Shown here one piece after another: positions 20,269 through 33,553 of a stretch of 64,000 nt of DNA; the first letter of the stretch is position 1; every line of letters starts with the position of its first letter. The notes beneath the pieces are model-generated. The model saw only the letters and a list, made by a program, of their open reading frames with translations, was not told the origin of the DNA and made no database searches. Location of the stretch: positions 15,319,895 through 15,383,894 of the forward strand of contig NC_061119.1 in the NCBI RefSeq assembly GCF_002878395.1, in the 5' to 3' direction. The position numbers were made by a program, and so were the translations under genes. Source of the DNA: Capsicum annuum (taxonomy: Eukaryota; Streptophyta; Magnoliopsida; Solanales; Solanaceae).

Positions 20269-21247
20269 CATACATATAATATAATAAAGGAAGGTAGTCT
20301 AACATGAGAATAAGTAAGTGACATTTTCACAACTAGTCACTTGACTTTTTTACATTAAGAAAAAATATTTAAACTTTAATTAATCAATTAAGATTGACTC
20401 CTACGTTTATAAAACAATAAATGAATAAATATAATGAAATATGTAATTAGGAAAAACATATGTTACTATCTGAGTCTACACCCTAGCGACGGTGCTTAGA
20501 CCATAAGCGAATCAAAGCTAACTCTTGACATAACATATTTAAGCATAATATGAAAAACTGAAACGGAAACTAAAATCATGGGCTAAACTCTTATAAACAA
20601 AATGAAATAAAAATTATGAGCATTTCTTAAGTGAAATATTATAAATGTTTAAAACTGATCACAACTGACTTGACTTGATTATGCCTATGAAGCCTTAACT
20701 ACATGCTGATCTTTCCTAGTACAATGAAAACATAAATCATTAACTAAACTAGTGACAGGTTCTTGAAAAAGATGAGGGCTCACTCAAAGCTGATTGGCGA
20801 TGCCTGACTATGTACCTGCATATCTGTAAGCTACATTATAAAATTATGTAGAGCAAGAAAATTAAGTGTCAGTACAGAAAATATGTTGTGTATTAAGACA
20901 ATAGTCAAGTAATTTAAGAAAACTGAAATATATACTGAAAATGAATCTGAATAGCAAAAGAACTCAATGACTAAAATATGATTTTCATAAATGTATGCAT
21001 CAAACTGAGAGTAAAGTAGTTAAAGACCATATGGATTTACCCTTTCTGTCGTCATGGGTAAGTTTATTGTGTCGAAATTTGTGTTACGATTTTTCCTAAA
21101 TTAACAGCTAGAAATTTCAGGCTAGGCTAGTTTTTGATGAAACTCAAGTGAATTACGATCTAGGAAAATCTAAAAATGTATTAGTTAAAGTTTAAGTGAT
21201 TTGAGAAATTTTATGATAGCTAAGATTCTAAAGAATTCGTAGAAACT
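20269..21247. other. Degenerate repeat-like DNA, no gene seen
   Basis: The texture (for example 'gagggctcactcaaagctg', 'gtacctgcatatctg') resembles the R/U5 part of Solanaceae LTRs read on the minus strand, but I can define no ends. No coding sequence is evident. Confidence 0.35.
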
Positions 21248-23872
21248 TGTCACGATCCAAAAAGTTGAGATCATGATGGCACTTATTGAGACCCAGCCTT
21301 GATACGTAAGACGATTTTCCAAAATGAAAAGAAAATTTAAAATGCAAATAAAAACAAGACAAATGAGACTTCTAGAATGAAGTTAGGTCAACACATGTAC
21401 AATAATGGAAAAGTTTGAACAAAATTTCATAAAATTCTGTGGATACAAGTGTCATGAGTATAAGAGCATCTAGTATAACTCAAAATACTGAATTACATAA
21501 ATATGTCTCTGAAAGGTAATAAATACAACTAAGATGGAGTGGGATTTCAAATCTTCCCCAAACTCTAAAGCACAATAATACCTCAAAAGTCTGACAATTA
21601 CCGCACAAGATCAGCTACCACATCTCGTATTCGATCTAAATCTGCACTGAAAGAACATCATAGAGATGAGTACGGTCCACTTATATTTAGTAGGTATCAT
21701 AGATCGACTAAACAAATTAGATAATAATATAAGTAAAAGATCCTATGAGCACATCAACTACAAACCAAAAAAATTTCAAACAGTTGCTCAAATCGTCTCT
21801 ACTAATAGTTCTAATGTATATGAAACAAAATGGAAACATATACACACAAAATACACACAAAAGGTAAACATACGTCAGGGTACACAAAAGAACACGGGGA
21901 TGCAAATGCGATGCATACAATTAAGACAGGATCATGATACATTGATTGAAAGTCATCACATGACTTTCTGTATTCACTTATCGAGCCTCAGCACTCCTAA
22001 GATAGGACCCATAGGGAGTTAACAACCCATATACTACCTCAAATCTCAATTTTTCTCTCCGACTAGTGTTCAGGGATCAAGAATTTTTCATAAAAGCTTC
22101 TCATTTATCTTTTCGGCTAGTGTTCATGGATTAAGAATTTTCATAAAAATATCTCATTTTTCTTTCAAATCAATATTTCTAAATGGTACCAATATCTCAT
22201 GAATGTGTATGTATGAAATGGGGATGTAATGCTCACAACCAAATCAGGTTAAAGAGAATAATTCATTTGATACATGTATAAGTGAACTCAAAATCAATTT
22301 AATATGCCAATAACTCGTGATATTAGTTCCCGCTTGAAACCATCGGAAACAATAATCATGTAGGACATCATTAATATCAAGCCAATCCCCAATTTTGGGT
22401 ATTTCTATCAATATGGAGGCAAATAATGCTCAAAAGAAGGCCTATAATATCTACTCAAAATCACCTCACGGGCATCACATTAAGAATAAGGCATTTAATG
22501 TACAAATAAGTCCAAAGATGTCAAATAAAGCTACCACGCAATAACACATAATATATGATATCTCAAGTTAGTAAGAATAAGAAAAAAATCTCCTACACGA
22601 GCATAAAACATCAAAAATAAACTTGAAAAAAAAAAAACAAATCCCATGGCTAATTTGTTCAATCCATAGTATGCTTTACCATTTATTAAGTGCTCATCTG
22701 AGTCTAAATAAAGTTAAGGAATAATCTACCTCAAAGTGAAAAAATTCAGACCTAAAATCCTTCATCACAGAGCTTTTTCATCTCAAACGAGCTCGAAATG
22801 AGTAAAAATATGCAAATATAGAATCTATACATTAAAAATAAGTCAATGATACCCATATAAATTATATTTAAGATGAATCCAAAAAAAATTTAAAAAATGA
22901 GTTCAAAAATGAAAGAGATGAAATCAAAATTTAATTTTGAAACAAGTTCCCCAAGACTATAGAGGTCTACAGTTGAAAGCCCAAGTGAAAACGAGGTTTA
23001 AATCAAAGAAAAATAGTTTTGAGCTTTACCGACAAAATCCTTAAAAATTTAATTAAAAATTGAGAGTAGAGAGTGTTTTTGAAAAAGTAATTATTGGGAA
23101 CTGACAAAATTAAGAGTTTGGAGCTTACCCAATCACAATTGGTGCAGAAAACCCTCAAAATTGTTCCAACCTAAAGTTTTAAGCCTTAGAAATGGATGGA
23201 TGGAATAGATTGAAAAAAAAATCTGGTTTTATTACCAACAATGGACATACTAGCAACTAAATGATTACTAAAGTGGTCATCACTAAAGAGGCTAACTCTT
23301 AAGCAAAGCTAGGTCACTAAACCAGTATTTTCCTGCTTAAGCGGTTGTACCAACTATCAGCTGCATCAGCAACTTTGCTAAGTTGCAAAGTTATCCATCG
23401 ATCCCTCAGAATTCATTCAGAACCCCACAGCAATAAATCATATATGCTACTACACTATTTTAAATTTCAAACTCAATAAAAACACTGGATGTTTGAAAAA
23501 GAATCATTTTCAATAAATTAACCCATGAGACCCTTTTAAATCAAATGTTATTAGTTTTCAAATGGAGGGTCAAAACGAAAAATAAAGGTTTAGAATCCAA
23601 ACCAACTTTGTTACTAATCAAAAATTGACATTTCGAATCTAATAAAGCTATCCAAATAGTAATTCGACACTTGAAACACGATATATTGACTGAAGTTAAA
23701 CTAATGACTTTTAAAGTCTTTAAGAGTGTCAAACTCTCTTAAATTATTTTCGAATGCATCAGGGACCATGTCAAAAATCCTCACACCTCATAATTAACAT
23801 TTATCAACTATGAAAATGGTAAAAAAGGTCAAAACAACCCAAAATAAAAGGTTTCACATAAAGGTCATTACA
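21248..23872 (-). mobile_element. Gypsy LTR (minus strand), 3' LTR of a degenerate element
   Basis: On the minus strand the LTR begins TGTAATGACC at 23872 and ends GGATCGTGACA at 21248 (2625 bp). Just upstream on that strand is a purine-rich tract (GGTGGGTAT) and then the end of a pol gene, as expected for a 3' LTR. About 480-500 bp from its start it carries a perfect 8-bp-arm hairpin (AACTTTGC...GCAAAGTT, 23371-23392). The frames at 21666-22022 lie within the LTR and are not genes. Confidence 0.7.
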
Positions 23873-24293
23873 ATACCCACCATTAAGACACTAGTTCATC
23901 CTTAAACTAAAAGACAAAAGAAGTGCCTTAATCAGTAAGGAGCTAGGGATAACCACTACGCATGTCGGACTCAACTTCTCAAGTAGCATTTTCAATAAGA
24001 TGGTATCTCCACTGAACCTTAAACATAGGAATATCTCTAGAGCAGAATTGTTTAATATCCCTAGATAATATGAAAATTGGCTCCTCTATAAAGTTCAACC
24101 TCTCATCTAATTGAATCGAGTACCAACGAAGTACGTGAGACTCATCTTTAGTATAGCATCATAGCATAGATACATGAAAAACTGGGTGAACGATTGAAAA
24201 GTTGAGAGTAAGTCCAACTAATAAGCTATCTCCTCAACCTCCAAAGTATCTCAAATGGCCTAATATACCTAGGGCTAAGCTTGCCCTCTTTCC
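23873..24293 (-). pseudogene. C-terminal end of Gypsy pol (chromodomain region), fragment
   Basis: The minus strand encodes the piece after integrase: GKLSPRYIRPFEIL near 24290-24245, then frameshifted sequence, then VQWRYHLIENAT...EVESDMRSGYP near 24035-23945, the chromodomain-like C-terminus of Tekay/Del chromoviruses. The upstream pol is missing because another LTR begins at 24294, inside the codons for the conserved KGKLSPRYIGPF box. Confidence 0.7.
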
Positions 24294-26652
24294 TTTCATG
24301 ACCCGATTTATGAGTCATGATGGCACCTACCACAACCCATCGGTAGGTAAGCCAACACCGTAACTCGAAGCTAATGCAATGGGTTACCTTGGTAGAAACA
24401 TCTAACATAGAGCCCATGCAGCAACATAATATAACAACTACATTCCACAAACGAAATAACTAACATCCGAATACCAATTCCATGACCTGATAGTATAAGT
24501 ACAAGAGCAACTCCAAATCCGACAATGGAAAGTAAAATTTGAAGTCTGGCAACTTAAATAGTCTTATACAATTATCTCAAATACAAAGGTCAAGTAAAGA
24601 TAGAAGGAAATGAGGGAAACTCGAACTCCAAGAGCTCACCCTATCTCCGATTAGTCAACGTGGCATGATCTCGACTCAACGACAACAACTAGAACCTTGA
24701 TCTGCACCAAAAGGTACAGAAGTATAGTATGAGTACCAAAATATGGGTATTTAGTAGAGATCATTGGTCAACTGAGCTAGATTATAATATAAGGATGATA
24801 TAAGATAAGAAAATAACTTAAAGTCAAAGTATAGGATCGAACCTGTATCTTCTTTAATATCATTGTATAAATATTAATCAACTATATAAATAGTACGACA
24901 TTTCATATCCGCATATATCATAACCTTCATACAACATGAGTAATCATTTAGAAAGTGTAAAGTCGTGTAAATATACCATAACAACCATGCATTTATTGTA
25001 ATCAACACCAATAATCAATAGAATATAAAATACAAGAACTTATCACGACGCCCCATACTATCAGAAAGTACACGCAAAAAAACATAACAAAGGACTCGCC
25101 ACAGTGTCCCATATCACCGGAGAGTACACCAAAAGAATACAATATAAGAACCCACCAGGCGTCCCATACCACCGGAGAGTACACCAAAAGATCACACCAT
25201 CAATATATCAAGGCACAACTACATAATTACTTACCCAAAACTGTGGGTCCACATTCCCACCATCGCCTCTTACTAAGGTATATAGTCATTATCAAAATCG
25301 CATTTATATACAATGAAATTGAGATCACGATAACATAGCTATATAGTCACTAATTCTCTGTTTCATTAATGAACTCCAAGTTTAGTCTATATTAGCTAAT
25401 CACCTAATTTATGAAGCACTAATTTATGAGTCTTATAGTTAACTAATCATTAAATAAGGAAAAGCTACACATTACCAGCACCATTATTCATTCACCTATC
25501 TTAGGGCCATTATCTGGTTAGCAACCACATTATATAAGTCGTCATTTAAGCCACCACGGCGTCACATGCTAGAAGTCAACTTAACTATTCATCATACAAT
25601 CCTAGGACCAATATCATTAGGCATGTTATAATCTTAAGGACTAGTTTTCATATTTTAACCAAGTAAGATCCAACAACTAGGTTACTAGGTTTCTAGCCCA
25701 CAAGTCATAGCCATTTATTAGAAACAACTAGTTGTCATATAAGCCACTTTACTAGGGGAAATTCCATAACATAACCATTTATTCAAGTCAAGAAGATTAC
25801 TAAGCGAGCCCTTAATTTTACACATGATTATCCTATCAAGTGGAATTAACCCAATCTTTAGCCTAACTTATCACTAGTTACTAGTTAGAGTCAACAACGG
25901 TCACACCCCTTATTTAGTAATTAGTGACAAAGACTGAGTAACAATTACCACGAAAGACATCATGTCTCGAGTACATCAACGGTTAGCCACATATGACATA
26001 ACCTCACATATATGCATATGCACTTATATAAAGTTGCCCCACACGGCATCATAACACCATTACCTCTTCTGGATTCACCGGGTATCATCATAACATCATT
26101 ACCTCTTTTGAATTAACCGGGTATCATCATTACCTATTCTGAATTTATCGGCTATCATCATAACATCAATATTTTCTCTGGATTCACCGGGCAACATCAT
26201 AGTATCAATATTTCTTCCGGATTTATCGGGCATCATTATAGTATCAATAGTTCCTCCGGATTCACCGGGCATCATCATAGTATCAATATTTCCTCTAAAT
26301 TCGCCGGACATCATCATAGTATCAATATTTTCTCCGGATTCGCCGAGCATCATCATAGTATCAATATTTTCTCTGGATTCACCGGGCATCATCATAGTAT
26401 CAATATTTCCTCTGAATTCACCGGGCATCATCATTGTATCAATATTTCCTCTGGATTTGCCGAACATCATCATAGTATCAATATTTTCTCTAGATTCACC
26501 GAGAATTATTATAGTATCAATATTTTCTCTGAATTTATCGGGCATCATCATAGTATCAATATTTCCTCCGAATTGACATCATCACAATATCAATATTTCC
26601 TCCGAATTCACCGAGCATCATCATAGTATCAATATTTTCCAAGACAACAACA
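24294..26652 (-). mobile_element. Gypsy LTR fragment (minus strand)
   Basis: The edge at 24294 (TTTCATGACCC, a mutated TGTCATGACCC) is the LTR 3' end on the minus strand, followed inward by 'gagtcatgatggcacc', which also opens the 21248 LTR. It cuts a pol reading frame at 24293, so it was inserted there. The other edge is lost where the Ogre-like LTR begins at 26653. The segment near 25040-25190 has three copies of a 'cccataYYaYcRgagagtacacc' motif, about 60 bp apart. A 39-bp minisatellite occupies 26041-26636. Confidence 0.55.
26041..26636. repeat. 39-bp minisatellite, about 15 units
   Basis: The unit is 'catcatcatagtatcaat' plus 'atttcctccggattcaccggg', 39 bp, thus divisible by three. As a result a 150-codon frame stays open on the minus strand (26099-26551), reading a 13-residue M-M-M-P-G-E-x-R-x-N-I-D-T repeat. 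Units differ by a few substitutions; the 26570 and 26130 units are shortened. I read it as a non-coding minisatellite in an LTR. Confidence 0.92.
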
Positions 26653-27403
26653 TGTTCACACCTAATTTTCGCCCTCCTAGACTGAATTTATTCTAGAGAT
26701 TCTTAGATTTTAAATAAAATTATAATATTTATTTTATCCAAATAATTTTTTTTTAGAGTATTTATCTAAGCAATTTTGTCATCTTAAAGTAGCAATTATA
26801 TATTTTTCATATTCGTATATACAAAATAGTACAATTTTGTTAGTTAAATAATTATTCTTATGAAAATTGAATTTTAATCAAAGGTTATCTTGAAAATTAA
26901 TTCAAATGGTTAAAATTTTAATTCAAACATAATTTAGTCTCAAAAATAATTTAATTGGAAAATAGTTGTTTGATTTTATTTAATCGAGAAAATCGGGATT
27001 AAATTTATTTTGAATTTGATTCAACTCAGTCTATTTGATTGAATCCAACCATAATTGAAGTCTATTTGGCCTCAATCGCTATGCAATTGGTCAATGGAAC
27101 TATTAATTTTGGTCATATTTTAACTCAATTAATTTCACTTAGGATATCTCTTAAATAGCTTAATCCCCAATGACATAACGGCAAAAATTCAGATACAGAT
27201 ACCTTTTAGTCTATAATTACAAGGCATTATTAAAGTTTGCATAATTATAAAACATAGATAAACCTTAAATCCCTCCCTTTCTCTTCCTCTTTCTCGCCTC
27301 TCTCCTCCTTCTCTCTCCCATCATTCTTCCCTTCCTCCATTCTCATCTCTCTATCTTGCTTCCCCCTCTTTCTCAATCTTTTATTTTTTATAATTTCAAG
27401 AAT

Positions 27404-27950
27404 TGTATATTTGTATATACATTATGCAAAATATATAAGCACACACAATACACATTCTGCAAATGTATGTATATGGATATATAGTTATTTAATATACACT
27501 ATGATAATATACAAACATTAAGATATATAATTAAAAAAAAAAAAGAAATTAGATGTACATATACAATTAAAAACTTATACATATATGACTTATATAATTG
27601 ATATATACAATTGATATATATGGCTTATACATACACGACTTGTACAATTTACTTATACACATACGAGTTATACAATTACATCATATAAATAATTAATATA
27701 CAACTTATACATATACGCATATATAATTGACACATAATATACAACTGATAACAATTTAGTTGTATTAAGAAAATAATGATTGAATTAAAAAAACTAATTT
27801 GTATATTTGTATATACACTATGCAAAATGTATTTGTACATACTCAATATACATTCTGCATATATATAGATATATAGTTATTTAATACACACTATGATAAT
27901 TGACACATAATATACAATTGATAACAATTTAGTTGAATTAAGAAAATTTT
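27404..27950 (+). repeat. Duplicated blocks inside Ogre-like LTR
   Basis: A segment starting 'tgtatatttgtatataca' at about 27405 recurs at about 27798 with the same order of sub-motifs (tatgcaaaat, acacattctgca, gatatatagttatttaat, acactatgataat). A second segment, 'gacacataatatacaa' plus 'tgataacaatttagttg', occurs at about 27730 and 27901. The copies lie 393 and 171 bp apart. Confidence 0.8.
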
Positions 27951-29755
27951 CTATGAAAAAATACAGCGAAAATGTGTAGGGAAAAGACAAAATATCATAA
28001 AATTTGAAAGAAGAAACTGAAAGGAAAATATTCTTTGATATATGTTAGAATAAAATTTGAGATTTGTTGAATTAGAAGGAATACATACTGCCGCTAAAAA
28101 CGTCCATTAAAAGAATGACCTATTGCTACTAAACACTCCAATCAACTAAGAGATAAATAAAAAATTAATTATGAGAGAGAAAGCTTTACTTGCCTTTGAT
28201 ATATACTTTAACTGTACCATGTAATTATTAAAAATTATTAACTATGAATTATAATTTTTTAAAACGTTAACCATATCATGTAATTATTAAATTATTTTAC
28301 CTATAATGTGTAATTTTTTCATAAAAATTCCCTTTTAATTCCAACAGCTCCAACCCAAATAAATACCAAAAAAAAAATACATATTAAAATTGGCCCAACA
28401 ACCAGGCCCAATTTAAAAACCAGCTGACCGGTCCACAACCCTTATTTTATCTTCTCCTTATCGGCATCCAAAATCCAATGACAACAGCAATACACCGACA
28501 TCAACAGCTATTGGATACAGCGAACAACAGCAACAACGTACAACACTAGCTACAATAATGCACAACAGCTTCAACTAAACGAACCTCTCTGTCTCCCCAA
28601 CGTTCGAATTTTGCAGACCTTGAGCTTTGTTATTTAACTTTTGTTCAAAGATAGGTGTTCTTCTTGCTCTAAAATCTCATCCAAATCAGAAGTATCACAG
28701 TCAATCCGAATTTGTGGGATATGTTTTCACTCTATTTTTTCAACTTTTTGTCAAATCCTCAATCACTCCTTGACTAAAACAAACTTTATTTTGAATTTTA
28801 ATAGAGATTTTTCCAATATAAATAGGAGTGGATGCTTTCATTTGGGGGGATTCTTTTGGAGGAACTTTTTTGGGGAAAAAATTGAAGGTTTTGAAGGTGC
28901 ATACCTATAACCTTACGTAACCCAAAAGTCCGAAAAATAAAGGCTCAACAAGTCAGAATTTTAACTTCGATGGTGAAGTCGTCGTCGACTCGTTGTTCCC
29001 GATTTGCTGCCCCTAAAAAAGTAAACACCTTTCTCTTTCTGTTTTTGTTACTAGCATCATTGTAATCGTAATTGTTGGGACTGTTCGTTATAGAAATGTA
29101 GGATTTTATTGTATTTTTCTTGCCGTGTCGATAATCTAGACTCCAATGTGAATAAAATGGTGTGTATTGATTAAATCTCGAAGATCACATCTTTGACTTG
29201 TGTTCACTATTTGTACGTTGTATGTAACTGTTTTAGCTTTGTATAAAATATGATGTCATTGTGAAATCTATCCTTTAGAAATCAAGTTCTAATATAAATC
29301 GAGGGAGTACTACGTTTTTATCTTCAATTGGAAAAGTATGTAGTATAATTTTACTTTGGCATAAGATGAAGTTGGTATAGTTTAACAAACCCATTTCCTA
29401 AATATTCACTTTAGACGTCTTATGTTGAGTATTTTATAATAGTGTAATTATGGACGTAATGTAAAAATTGTAGCAATACTTTCTATATCAACATGTTGGG
29501 TTAAGGATGATTGTGCATTTTTGTGACAAATATTTTGTTGCTAGTTTTCTTATTTTCTGCTCTATTCTTTATTGTATATGTATGTTTACAAATTGAAATG
29601 AGATTATTCATGCATTCTTGAAACCTCCAGAAAGCAAATAACCTTTGAAATAGTTCTCCAGACCTAACATTTCTACAGTTTGTCATACTATAATGTTGAA
29701 ACTATGAAAAATTTGAAGATCTACGGAATGTAAATGCTAAGTCGTTAACATTGGT

Positions 29756-29923
29756 CTCCTAGTTTTGTTTCAATTCTCATAGTATCTTCTTTGGTGTTTG
29801 AAATACCTATTCTCTTAGTTTTGTTTCAATTCTCATAGTATCTTCTTTGGTGTTTGAAATACCTATTCTCCTAGTTTTGTTTCAATTCTCATAATATATG
29901 CTTTGGTGTTTGAATTATATGGA
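29756..29923 (+). repeat. Three 56-bp tandem units in Ogre-like LTR
   Basis: Units begin 'ctcYtagttttgtttcaatt' at 29756, 29812 and 29868. The first two are nearly identical, the third diverges toward its end, and a partial fourth copy appears at about 30020-30060. Confidence 0.9.
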
Positions 29924-31623
29924 ATAAGCTTGAGTTCTTTCACTTTGGAATATATTATTTTGAACTTCGGATAAATATTTTGAACATTGTAGTAAGCTTT
30001 GAGTTATTTCACTTTGGCTAAATTTTCATGGTATCTTCTTTGGTGTTTGAAATACCTATTTTTCTTCGTTCTTTCACTTTGGATAAATTATTTTGAACTT
30101 GTACTAATTTGGTGTGTTTTCCTTGATGCACGTGATTTCATCGAGTCCATTGACTCCATTCTCCCCCTTGGCATTTAATTGACCAAATCCCACTTCTCCG
30201 AGTCAAAACTTCATGCCGAAGTCCCAAAAAATGAACCAAAGGACAAGAAACAAGCCTGGTATACACCTGTATACAGCTGATATATGTTGGAATAGGCAGC
30301 TGCGCATTATTACACCAAGTAAAATAAAAAATTGAGTGGAAATAAGCAATTTTTCGCGCTGATATGCCCTGATATACTGTGTATATACATAAAAACGTGG
30401 AGAAAAATAGCTTCTGTATACAGCTGATATACACTGAAATAATGGACTGCAATTCATGGGATTTAGGCCCAAAATCTGGGCATCCCATAAGTGGACCTAA
30501 AGGGCCCAATTCTAACTCTTCCTTAATTTCCTATTCTTATTTATTTGTATTTATTTGAACACTTTAACTAATTAATTCAGATAAATCCTCTAAGTCGTTA
30601 CCATGTTATTTTATCACGTATTAAAGTCGATTCATGATTTTTTTCACCTAATTTATCTCATCTGAATGAATTAAAATGGTTACTTTCGATTTCCCTCCTT
30701 AAAACTAAGCTTAAAAGAAATTGTTAAATATTTTATTTAGAATGACATTTGTTTTGTTCATATGACTAGTAGCCTATTTGGATTTAAATAACTTCTTTCA
30801 AATTAAGAAAATTATTTTTGCTCGTAAATTCTAATAATTGATAAAATATTTTTAACATGACATTCTCTTAATATCTTTCAAAAAAATATAATTTACAAGA
30901 AAATGACCATTTTTATGACAATAATAATAATAAGTAATTGTATAATTACCATTTTCCATGAAAATCAACTTATCTCCCTTTTAAATCCAAACATGCAATC
31001 TAGTTTAGATAGTTTTTTTTTTTTCATATAAACATTTCATAACTTTTATTTCTTTTAAAAAATAATAATGAATAGGAATTTTGTAATCTTTTCTACAAAA
31101 GAATTAATCATGAACCAAGCGAATCATTTCATAATTATTTCCCCCCTCAAAATTAATATTAGATTGAGTAGAATATGACGTAATTATTTTTGTAATTCAA
31201 ATAGGCTATTTCTCATTTGATAAATAAATGTCAATTTTTAAACATGTAAAGCAAAATAAAAAATAAAAAATTATAAAAGCAATCTTCTTGCAAAATTAGT
31301 CACCCTTTTTCTAAGTTAGTCAAAAATGATTTTTTAGTAAATCGTTTTTAAACGAACGCTCTTAAGTGTCTTAAAAAACATTCTTAGGGCGTCAATTGAA
31401 CCTTTACTCAGTTTCTCTAATTTCAAAGATTTATTTTTGTTTTTGAATCTTTGAAATTTCTATAAGTTTTCTTGTTATTTTTCTACAAAAATCAAGTGAC
31501 GACTCTGTAAATTCTTTGAAAAAAATTATTTCGAAATGTTCTTAAATTTTTACTTTTGAAATAATTTAAAAAGGGTCAAAACCATTTTCTTTTAAACAAA
31601 ATCCGAAAGGGATAAAACAGAAA

Positions 31624-31641
31624 TGATGACTCTGCTGGGGA
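31624..31641 (+). promoter_or_regulatory. Primer-binding site, tRNA-Arg type
   Basis: TGATGACTCTGCTGGGGA starts 4 bp after the LTR end. Ogre elements are known for a tRNA-Arg primer site of the form TGGCGACTCTGCTGGGGA; this copy differs at two positions (A for G and T for C near the start). Confidence 0.65.
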
Positions 31642-32175
31642 TGTATTTAGGTTCTAACCAAAAGTAATTTTTCTAATTTGTTGTGGCTAATTATTACGTG
31701 TTTATTTGTTTAAATTTCATATAAATTGTCATTCCGTTCATATTTCTTCCATTCGGGAAAACTAACACAATCACACGTACACATGAGGTGTGTTGTGTGC
31801 ACCCACAATTTTTTTTTCAAATTCCAAATTTTAGGAGAGTTGGTGTATGCGAGGTGTGTACGGATCTTTTTTGTGTGACCGCGTAGCCTTCTCACTCGAG
31901 TTGTCCGCTCAAAAATCTTGTGTCTAGTAAGCAAAATCATAAAAGAACTTAAGATAAAGCTTTCCCGAATATAGGTCATGCATGCATAAGCCTTAGGTGG
32001 TTTGACCCAAGGTGTCATTCCACGAATTTAGGAAATACCTTTATGTCAAATGAGTTTACAACCCGACAACGACCACTCATATTATGTGCATGTGATAATG
32101 ATAAATGGATCCAAGCCTTAATTGTGATACCGCGAGTTTGGAAACATTTACATATTTTATTGTATTTACTTGTAG

Positions 32176-33553
32176 GATGGATTTAGTTCCTCAAGTGTCC
32201 AAGATTAGAATGGTCGAACACACAAGTTGAGAATATGGTGAAAATTTTTTGACTCAACCAAAAAATCAACGATCACCAGGAAATTGGGGTTCCTCCCTAC
32301 ACTCTCCAAGATCTCTCCCGACAAGCATATGGTTAGAGCATTGGTTCCATTCTGGGACCCAAATCAATTTGTATTTGCATTCAAAGACTTTGAATTCACC
32401 CCCACACTAAAGGAGATATATTACTTCACTAATTTGAAGTATCAAGGGATAGGTCAGATCATCCTGCACAGTCAGTCAGGGAAGAAATTTCTTCTCTACT
32501 TGGGGTTAAAGAATACTGATGAACTTCATTGCTTCGAAAATAATTGGGTTTCTTTGGGTTATTTGTACGAGAGGTACAGTCCTCAAGATAGTTATAAGTT
32601 ATTCAAGAAGGATTTAGCTTTCACTTCTTCCTATTGGCGGGTTAGACGTCTGATTGCATTTGTCGTTGCCTTGCTAGGGACTTTGGTATTTTCACAAGAA
32701 TATGGAAGGATCAATACTTGCATATGTTCTGTGGCTCGAGCAGTTTTTAAAGGAGTTGATGGAGCAGAAATCACCTTGGTTCCTATGATCTTGGTGGAAA
32801 TATTTTGCGCACTCGGAAAGTGTAAAAGAAGTGAAATGCGGTTCTTTGAAGGTTGCAATCTCTTTATGCAGATATGGGGAAAAGAGTATTTCTACAAGCA
32901 TGACAATATAACTGACTTAATGTTTAGAGCTTCACATAAGATCGATACTTATGATGATAAAATAATGAGGTTTATTTCCCCGATTGACACCAATGATTGG
33001 TTTGAATTCTTAGCCTCTCGAACCAGTGACCATATCCAGTGGAGATACCCACTACTATCATGTTCTATGGCTTACATACGGTGCAGAGGGCTTTATTATA
33101 TTGAGTTTATCGAGTTAAGAGGTCTACAACCATATGCCTCGGTGCGTGTACTCTGACAGTTTGGTTAGACACAGATCATCCCTCTCCAACAAATATGCGA
33201 GTTTCAAAAGTCCTTTTTAGACTAGACTTCAAAGTTTCCAGGGCCAGTCAAATTCTGAATAAATGGAGTAATATTCTTACAGTAGATGTGAGACGCAGAC
33301 CAACAGAATATGTGACAGAATACCAGGTATGGGTTCGAGAATATCGTGGTGATATAAGACCCAGTCCGGAAGGGCAATAAGGTTTTGAGGATGTTGGGAT
33401 GACTATTTGGATAAGGCATTTTCGTCTTGGAACCACAGTGGTCACACCTGAAATGTGGGCTCAAATATCCAACATAATACAGTATTTGGAAAATGCAGGA
33501 GCCAGGCCCAACAATATTGGGGCATCATCTTCACGTCCTCTACCAACATGATC
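32176..33553 (+). pseudogene. DUF7745-like ORF of Ogre-like element
   Basis: Coding begins around the ATG at 32176 (M-D-L-V-P-Q-V), shifts frame, and then runs open for 290 codons at 32284-33156. It contains ALVPFWDPNQFVFAF..DFEFTPTLKEI, then a W-R-V-R-R-L-I helix and an E-L-R-G-L-Q-P-Y-A box. This matches the DUF7745 layout found in large plant Gypsy elements upstream of, or as part of, gag. After a frameshift near 33157 it continues to a V-x-E-Y-Q-V-W-V-R-E segment and ends near 33553. Its biochemical role is unknown; I infer it is the extra ORF1 that marks Ogre elements. The ATG at 32284 is internal. Confidence 0.65.

Larger units (their letters stand above)
26653..31619 (+). mobile_element. 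Ogre-like (Tat lineage) Gypsy 5' LTR
   Basis: The block begins TGTTCACACC at 26653 and ends AAAACA at 31619 (4967 bp), followed by a tRNA-Arg-type primer site at 31624. LTRs of about 5 kb with this primer are typical of Ogre elements. Inside are pyrimidine-rich sequence (27285-27380), duplicated AT-rich blocks (27404-27950), a 56-bp tandem repeat (29756-29923) and two copies of 'tgtatacagctgatata' (near 30269 and 30417). The downstream partner LTR is not in the window, so the ends are judged from structure, not by comparison. Confidence 0.6.

Noticed and set aside
21666..22022. 118-codon plus-strand ORF
   Set aside because: It lies inside the minus-strand LTR 21248-23872, has no domain and overlaps a frame on the other strand.
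26099..26551. 150-codon repetitive ORF on the minus strand as a gene
   Set aside because: It is fully explained by the 39-bp minisatellite; there is no flanking coding sequence, promoter or domain. Kept only as a question in the findings.
26041..26636. CRISPR-like array
   Set aside because: Units abut with no unique spacers, and the genome is eukaryotic; it is a plain minisatellite.
30138..30509. Two overlapping frames (123 and 89 codons) on the minus strand
   Set aside because: They overlap each other in different frames inside the Ogre-like LTR and show no domain; expected by chance in this composition.
32284..33156. 290-codon ORF as a cellular plant mobile domain gene
   Set aside because: The similarity to mobile-domain-like proteins is real, but it sits between a primer site and gag, is frameshifted at both ends, and has no introns, so it is part of the Ogre-like element.
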